Both the position numbers and the translations under genes were made by a program. Under the pieces are notes generated by a model. The model did no database searches. It was not told the origin of the DNA and saw only the letters and a program-made list of their open reading frames with translations. 40,457 nt of DNA. Source: an uncultured Actinomycetes bacterium (GTDB taxonomy: Bacteria; Actinomycetota; Actinomycetes; Mycobacteriales; Mycobacteriaceae). Position 1 is the first letter of the stretch, and every line of letters starts with the position of its first letter. Location of the stretch: assembly GCA_903884065.1 (NCBI GenBank), contig CAISDL010000060.1:1-40457 (forward strand). Reading direction: 5' to 3'. Of the stretch, positions 36,659-40,457 are shown piece after piece.

Positions 36659-37290
36659 CAGATCAGAGTCGACCAGTAGTACCAGAACCGGACCAGGATC
36701 TCCAGGAATGCCGCGACGAACCAGAGTACGACCAGCGGCCAGCGCCAGTTGTAGAGGAAGCGGGCCACCCGATTACCGGCCAGCGGTTGCAGCGCAATAG
36801 GTGCGACGACTGCGAACAGTGGGATGGTCACCGACCACACCACCATGCAGTACGGGCACAGCGCGCCGATGTCGTACAGCGTCTCGTACTTCAGCCAGTG
36901 CACGAACACCACGGCCAGGCCGGTGCCGGTCATCAGGCCGATCCAGTACCAGCGCGGCAGCGCCACCTTGGCCACCGCGAGCACCCCGGTCACGATGACG
37001 ACGGTGAACGCCACCACCCCGAAGAGCGGGTTGGGCGGCCCGAACACCGACGCCTGCGGGGTGTTGATCACCGAACCGCACGCCAACACCGGGTTGATAC
37101 TGCAACTCGGCACGTAACTCGGGTTCTTGAGCATCTCGATCTTCTCGATCAAGAGGTCCGCCGAGGACAGGAGTCCGATGACACCGGCGATGAGGATCCA
37201 CCAGGCGCTGGCGCGTCCTACCCGGACACCCGACCGGGCCGCCGGTTCAGCGGCGCCGGCATCGACCGGTGCCGTCGTGCCAAGGCTCAT
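36658..37290 (-). CDS. Vitamin K epoxide reductase (VKOR) family protein
   Basis: A 210-residue, about 5-TM membrane oxidoreductase that regenerates oxidised DsbA using quinone. The outer Cys pair is Cys63 and Cys71 (PSCSINPVLACG) and the active-site CxxC is Cys145-Pro-Tyr-Cys148 (ALCPYCMV). TM segments lie near 30-47, 90-110, 113-132, 145-165 and 185-205. The start overlaps the stop of the DsbA-like gene, so the electron-donor and electron-acceptor partners are coupled. The stop codon lies in the 23-bp repeat array. Confidence 0.93.
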   Translation of the reverse strand: MSLGTTAPVDAGAAEPAARSGVRVGRASAWWILIAGVIGLLSSADLLIEKIEMLKNPSYVPSCSINPVLACGSVINTPQASVFGPPNPLFGVVAFTVVIVTGVLAVAKVALPRWYWIGLMTGTGLAVVFVHWLKYETLYDIGALCPYCMVVWSVTIPLFAVVAPIALQPLAGNRVARFLYNWRWPLVVLWFVAAFLEILVRFWYYWSTLI

Positions 37291-38066
37291 TGTGCCGGTG
37301 CCGGTGCTGCCGGTGGCGCGCCCTCGGGTTTCGGCATCAACGCGGGCACCGGACCGACGACCCCGACGACCTTGGCGATGAGTTCCTCGGGCTTGGCCGG
37401 GCTGATGTCCTCACCGTTGAGCCGGATGGTCGGCGTGGCCGTGATCTTGGACGCCGCCGCCAGGCCCTTGACCATGTCGTCGTACTTACCCCGGTTGACG
37501 CAGTCGGCCACGCCGCCGGTCACGCCGGCCTGCCGGGCGGTCTCGATCAGGGCGGAATTGTCCGGACCGACGCCGGAGCCCTCCTCGGGCTGCTGGGCGA
37601 ACAGCGCGGAATGGAAGCGCGCGAAGGCCTCTTTGTTCTCGTCGCCGACGCAGTAGCCGGCGTTGGCCGCGCGGGTGGAGTAGCCGTGGTTGCCCTTGTC
37701 CAGGCCCGGCAGCGCAACCATGTAGTAGTCCACGGCGACCGCACCGCTGTCGATGAGCTTGGTGACCGTCGGCCCGAAGGCCTTCTCGAAGTCGCGGCAG
37801 TGCGGGCACTGGAAGTCCTCGTAGATCGACAGCACCGCCTTGGGCTCGTCGCTGTTGGGCTTCTTCATCAGCGAGGCCGCACTGACCCGAACGGCCTTGC
37901 TCTCGCCGGCGGCGGCCTTCTTCTCGTGACCCATCACGATGTAGAGGACCAGCCCCACGGCGAAGATCGCCACGAGGGCGGTAAGGCCCACCTTGACGAA
38001 GAGGTCACGCTTACGGTCCTGCGCGTTCAGGTCGTAGCGGGGTGAGCTTTTCTTGTTGCTGGCCAC
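37287..38066 (-). CDS. Membrane-anchored DsbA-like thiol oxidoreductase
   Basis: A 259-residue protein with a cytosolic basic N-terminus (1-22), one TM (about 25-45) and a periplasmic thioredoxin/DsbA domain. The active site is Cys87-Pro-His-Cys90 in YEDFQCPHCRDFE, identical to the classic DsbA CPHC, and ATPTIRLNGE carries the cis-Pro. An Ala/Pro-rich C-terminus ends the protein. It introduces disulfides into exported proteins and is re-oxidised by VKOR. Start is GTG. Likely substrates nearby include MmpS and the DacB2 proteins, with paired Cys. Confidence 0.93.
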   Translation of the reverse strand: MASNKKSSPRYDLNAQDRKRDLFVKVGLTALVAIFAVGLVLYIVMGHEKKAAAGESKAVRVSAASLMKKPNSDEPKAVLSIYEDFQCPHCRDFEKAFGPTVTKLIDSGAVAVDYYMVALPGLDKGNHGYSTRAANAGYCVGDENKEAFARFHSALFAQQPEEGSGVGPDNSALIETARQAGVTGGVADCVNRGKYDDMVKGLAAASKITATPTIRLNGEDISPAKPEELIAKVVGVVGPVPALMPKPEGAPPAAPAPAQ

Positions 38067-38152
38067 GGGTCGGCTGATCCTTGCTGTCTTGGGACTGTTG
38101 TCGCGACTGTTGCGCGCCTCCAGAGTACCGGCGACGGTGCCGTGTGCTGCTG

Positions 38153-39223
38153 CTACGGGTGTGCGAGGTGCGCCCGCAGCGCCGAGATGATCTCCGCATT
38201 GGCGCGGGCGACCCCGCCGCCGAGCACATTGAGGTTGATGAATCCGTGGATCATCGATGAAATCTGCCGGTGGTCAACGGCCACGCCGGCCTCCCGCAAC
38301 CGGGTCGCATACTGGTCGCCCTCGTCGCGCAGCGGATCGAAACCGGCCGTGACCACCAACGCCGGAGACAGGCCGGACAGATCCTCGGCAAGCAGCGGAG
38401 AAACCAGGGGGTCGGCGAAGTCCAGCCCCGAGCCTTCGACGTAGCAGTTCTGGAACCAGTCCATATCGTGCTTTGTCAGCAGGAATCCGTCGCCGAACAG
38501 CGACCGGGACCGGGTTCCGCCCCGCAGGTCGGTTGCCGGATAGATCAGCCACTGAAGCGAGGGCAGCGGATCGCCGGCGTCGCGGGCCATAAGGGTGACC
38601 ACCGCGGCCAGGTTGCCTCCTGCGCTGTCACCGCCGACGGCCACCCGTCGCGGGTCCGCACCAAGTTCGACCGCACGTTCCCGGGCCCATCGGTAGGCCG
38701 CATAGGCGTCGTCGACGGCGGCGGGTGCACGATGCTCGGGGGCCAGTCGGTAGTCGACCGCCAGCACGTGAATCCCCGCGTCACGGCTGATCAACCGGCA
38801 CGCGGAGTCGTGGCTGTCGAGGTCGCCCAACACCCACCCGCCGCCGTGGAAGAAGACCAGCAGTGGGGCCGGGGTCCCGGTGGCCCTGGTCCGATAGTGC
38901 CGGGCCGCGATGGTGCCGGCCGGTCCGGGAATCGACACCGGACTGCTGTCTGCGACCCGCACACCCGGTTCGTCGAGGGTGTGACCCAGGGCGCCGAAGT
39001 TGGCCCTGCTGGCGAGGGCGTCGTCGCCGATCACCAAGCCGTCGACGCCGGTGGCCCGTTGGGCGGCCAGCAGGATCTGGATCGACGGATCCAAGGTGTT
39101 GCCGTCGATGGTCACCGCCCTGCCGCCGGACAACAGTCGCTTGGCGCTATCGGGCAGGCGTGGAATGAGTTTGACGCCCACTCGATTACCAAGGGCCAAC
39201 GCCCGATCCTTGACGGTTGTCAT
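38153..39223 (-). CDS. lipN: HSL-family carboxylesterase LipN
   Basis: A 356-residue alpha/beta-hydrolase of the hormone-sensitive lipase group. The oxyanion-hole HGGGW (126-130), nucleophile Ser200 in GDSAG, and likely catalytic Asp296 (GFDPLRD) and His326 (SMIHGF) are all in place, so it should be active on short acyl esters. Start ATG at MTTVKDRALA, with TAGCAT 7 nt upstream, a leaderless arrangement. It follows the DsbA-like gene in the same order as M. tuberculosis lipN (Rv2970c). It is divergent from the aldo/keto reductase. Confidence 0.92.
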   Translation of the reverse strand: MTTVKDRALALGNRVGVKLIPRLPDSAKRLLSGGRAVTIDGNTLDPSIQILLAAQRATGVDGLVIGDDALASRANFGALGHTLDEPGVRVADSSPVSIPGPAGTIAARHYRTRATGTPAPLLVFFHGGGWVLGDLDSHDSACRLISRDAGIHVLAVDYRLAPEHRAPAAVDDAYAAYRWARERAVELGADPRRVAVGGDSAGGNLAAVVTLMARDAGDPLPSLQWLIYPATDLRGGTRSRSLFGDGFLLTKHDMDWFQNCYVEGSGLDFADPLVSPLLAEDLSGLSPALVVTAGFDPLRDEGDQYATRLREAGVAVDHRQISSMIHGFINLNVLGGGVARANAEIISALRAHLAHP

Positions 39224-39375
39224 GAGCCGCATGCTACGCCCGGCAGACCGGCACGTCGGGCCCGCAGTGGACGGCCGGAAACGCCAATGCCGGTGCCCGT
39301 AACGGCGCATTCGGCTCGGTACTATCGTCACCCGAACCCGGTCCCTCCGGAATCCTCGAATCACAGGCAGGTGAC

Positions 39376-40212
39376 ATGACACCGACGGCCGCCGTTCCCA
39401 CCGTCACGCTCAACGACGACCACACCATCCCGGTGCTCGGTCTGGGCGTGTCCGAACTGCCGCCGGATGAGGCCGAGGCCGCGGTCACCGCCGCGCTGGC
39501 GGCCGGCTACCGACTGATCGACACCACTGCCGCCAACGGCAACGAGGAGGCGGTTGGACGGGCCATCGCCACCTCGGGCATCCCGCGCGAGGAGCTCTAC
39601 ATCACCGCGAAGCTGCTCACGGCGGATCAGGGTTTCCAGTCCTCGCAGGACACCTGCAGAGCCAGCCTGGCCCGACTCGGCCTGGACTACGTCGACCTCT
39701 ATCTCGTCGACTGGCCCGCCGAGCAGAACGGCAAGTACATCGACGCCTGGGGCGGCCTCATGAAGTCCAAGGACGTCGGTGACGTCCGTTCCATCGGGGT
39801 CAGCAACTTCTCCCCCGAGCACCTGTCGAACATCATCGAGCTGTCCTATGTAGTCCCCGTGGTCAATCGGGTCGAACTGCACCCGTTGCTGAACCAGGAC
39901 GAGTTGCGCCAGGTACATGCCCAACACGGGATCCGCACCCAGGCCTACTGCCCGTTGGGAAACGGCACGCTCCTGGAGAACCCTGAGGTCGCGAAAGTTG
40001 CTGCGGCGCAGAGCAAATCCCCCGCACAGGTGCTGATCCGGTGGAGCATCCAACTCGGCAACGTGGTGATCCCCAGCGCGACCGACCCCGCCCGACTGGC
40101 GGAGAACATCGACGTCTTCGGCTTCGAACTCAGCGACGCCGAGATGGGCGCACTCAGCGCACTGGACGACGGCACCCGGTTGCGCCCCAATCCGGAGACC
40201 GCCGGCGACTGA
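39376..40212 (+). CDS. Aldo/keto reductase homologue lacking two catalytic residues
   Basis: A 278-residue (alpha/beta)8-barrel of the AKR family, in the place of M. tuberculosis Rv2971. The NADPH-binding C-terminal loops ([28 protein letters not shown]) and [11 protein letters not shown] are conserved. The catalytic tetrad is Asp-Tyr-Lys-His: Asp49 (LIDT) and Lys79 (ITAKL) are present, but the Tyr position reads Asn54 ([10 protein letters not shown] instead of AxxYGNE) and the His position reads Asp112 (YLVDWP instead of YLIHWP). Both codons (AAC, GAC) are unambiguous. The gene is otherwise full-length and in frame. It is either a pseudoenzyme, perhaps binding NADPH or a ligand, or an enzyme with altered chemistry. 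Confidence 0.9.
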   Translation: MTPTAAVPTVTLNDDHTIPVLGLGVSELPPDEAEAAVTAALAAGYRLIDTTAANGNEEAVGRAIATSGIPREELYITAKLLTADQGFQSSQDTCRASLARLGLDYVDLYLVDWPAEQNGKYIDAWGGLMKSKDVGDVRSIGVSNFSPEHLSNIIELSYVVPVVNRVELHPLLNQDELRQVHAQHGIRTQAYCPLGNGTLLENPEVAKVAAAQSKSPAQVLIRWSIQLGNVVIPSATDPARLAENIDVFGFELSDAEMGALSALDDGTRLRPNPETAGD

Positions 40213-40237
40213 GAAACAAGGCGAAAAGTTTAATTTG

Positions 40238-40250
40238 CGTTTCGGAAACG
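40238..40250. promoter_or_regulatory. CGTTT-N3-AAACG palindrome upstream of secreted-protein gene
   Basis: CGTTT-CGG-AAACG, extended by one base to a 15-bp palindrome (GCGTTTC-G-GAAACGC). TAACGT, a -10 candidate, lies 17 nt downstream, and the ATG at 40311 follows. The same arms and spacer length occur at 34474-34486. Confidence 0.4.
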
Positions 40251-40310
40251 CCTCAAACCGCCGCAGCTAACGTCCATCCCCACCAGGTAGAAAACCGGAA
40301 GGGGCCACCA

Positions 40311-40457
40311 ATGCACGTTACTGTCCGCTCTCACCTCACCGCGGGCATCGCTGCCCTCGGCGCGGGCGCCATCGCCCTCACGCCGGTCCAGCCCATCCCC
40401 CACCACATGGCACTCGCCCAGGAAGAGGTTGTCGCCAACCTCGCGGTCACCCTTGCC
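40311..40457 (+). CDS. Secreted hypothetical protein, N-terminal part
   Basis: Starts at an ATG with GGAAGG 8 nt upstream and runs out of the window after 49 codons. The visible part is a signal-like region (MHVTVRSHLTAGIAALGAGA, then IALTPVQPIP) with a helical, Ala/Val-rich segment after it. This N-terminus resembles a large family of uncharacterised exported proteins that is expanded in environmental mycobacteria. Function cannot be inferred. Confidence 0.65.
   Translation, partial: MHVTVRSHLTAGIAALGAGAIALTPVQPIPHHMALAQEEVVANLAVTLA

Overview
The window looks like a chromosomal segment of a non-tuberculous, high-GC mycobacterium (Mycolicibacterium-like). The signs are an MmpS/MmpL pair, a SepIVA homologue, LppW-like and MPT63-like secreted proteins, frequent GTG starts, many TANNNT boxes 6-8 nt upstream of start codons (leaderless style), and a gene order close to what I recall of Mycobacterium tuberculosis Rv2896c-Rv2927c followed by Rv2965c-Rv2971.

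Region 1 (1-2456) is accessory. It holds the end of a metallophosphoesterase, a stand-alone SIR2-like protein whose usual catalytic His position carries Asn, and a roughly 155-bp orphan fragment of an N-acyl-D-amino-acid deacylase. Region 2 (2457-5977) is a two-gene mmpS-mmpL operon behind a palindrome that resembles CsoR-family operators. Region 3 (5995-14772, mostly minus strand) is conserved housekeeping: dprA-comM-yraN, a DUF2469 gene, rnhB-lepB-rplS, trmD-rimM-khpA-rpsP, and a plus-strand lppW-like gene. Region 4 (14917-19035) is envelope-related: an NTF2-like protein, two DacB2-type carboxypeptidases flanking a secreted MPT63-domain protein, and an amidohydrolase. Region 5 (19037-34034) holds ffh, the glnD-glnB-amt nitrogen cluster with a GlnR-type half-site, ftsY, a type II isopentenyl-diphosphate isomerase, smc, acyP, an OsmC-like gene, mutM, rnc and a DUF177 gene. 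Region 6 (34085-40457) has a small secreted protein, sepIVA, coaD, rsmD, a VKOR/DsbA-like disulfide pair, lipN, an aldo/keto reductase that lacks two of four catalytic residues, and the start of a secreted protein.

Functional themes are SRP targeting (ffh, ftsY, with lepB processing), ribosome and RNA maturation (rplS, rpsP, rimM, trmD, rsmD, rnc, khpA), nitrogen sensing and ammonium uptake, peptidoglycan trimming and septation, and oxidative folding. Short tandem or direct repeats sit at the 3' ends of several minus-strand genes (rplS, rpsP, the NTF2-like gene, sepIVA, VKOR). The best candidates for something new are the SIR2-like locus, the degenerate aldo/keto reductase, the 23-bp hairpin repeat array where pca lies in M. 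tuberculosis, and a CGTTT-N3-AAACG palindrome shared by two secreted-protein genes. Comparisons with M. tuberculosis are from memory and were not checked against a database.
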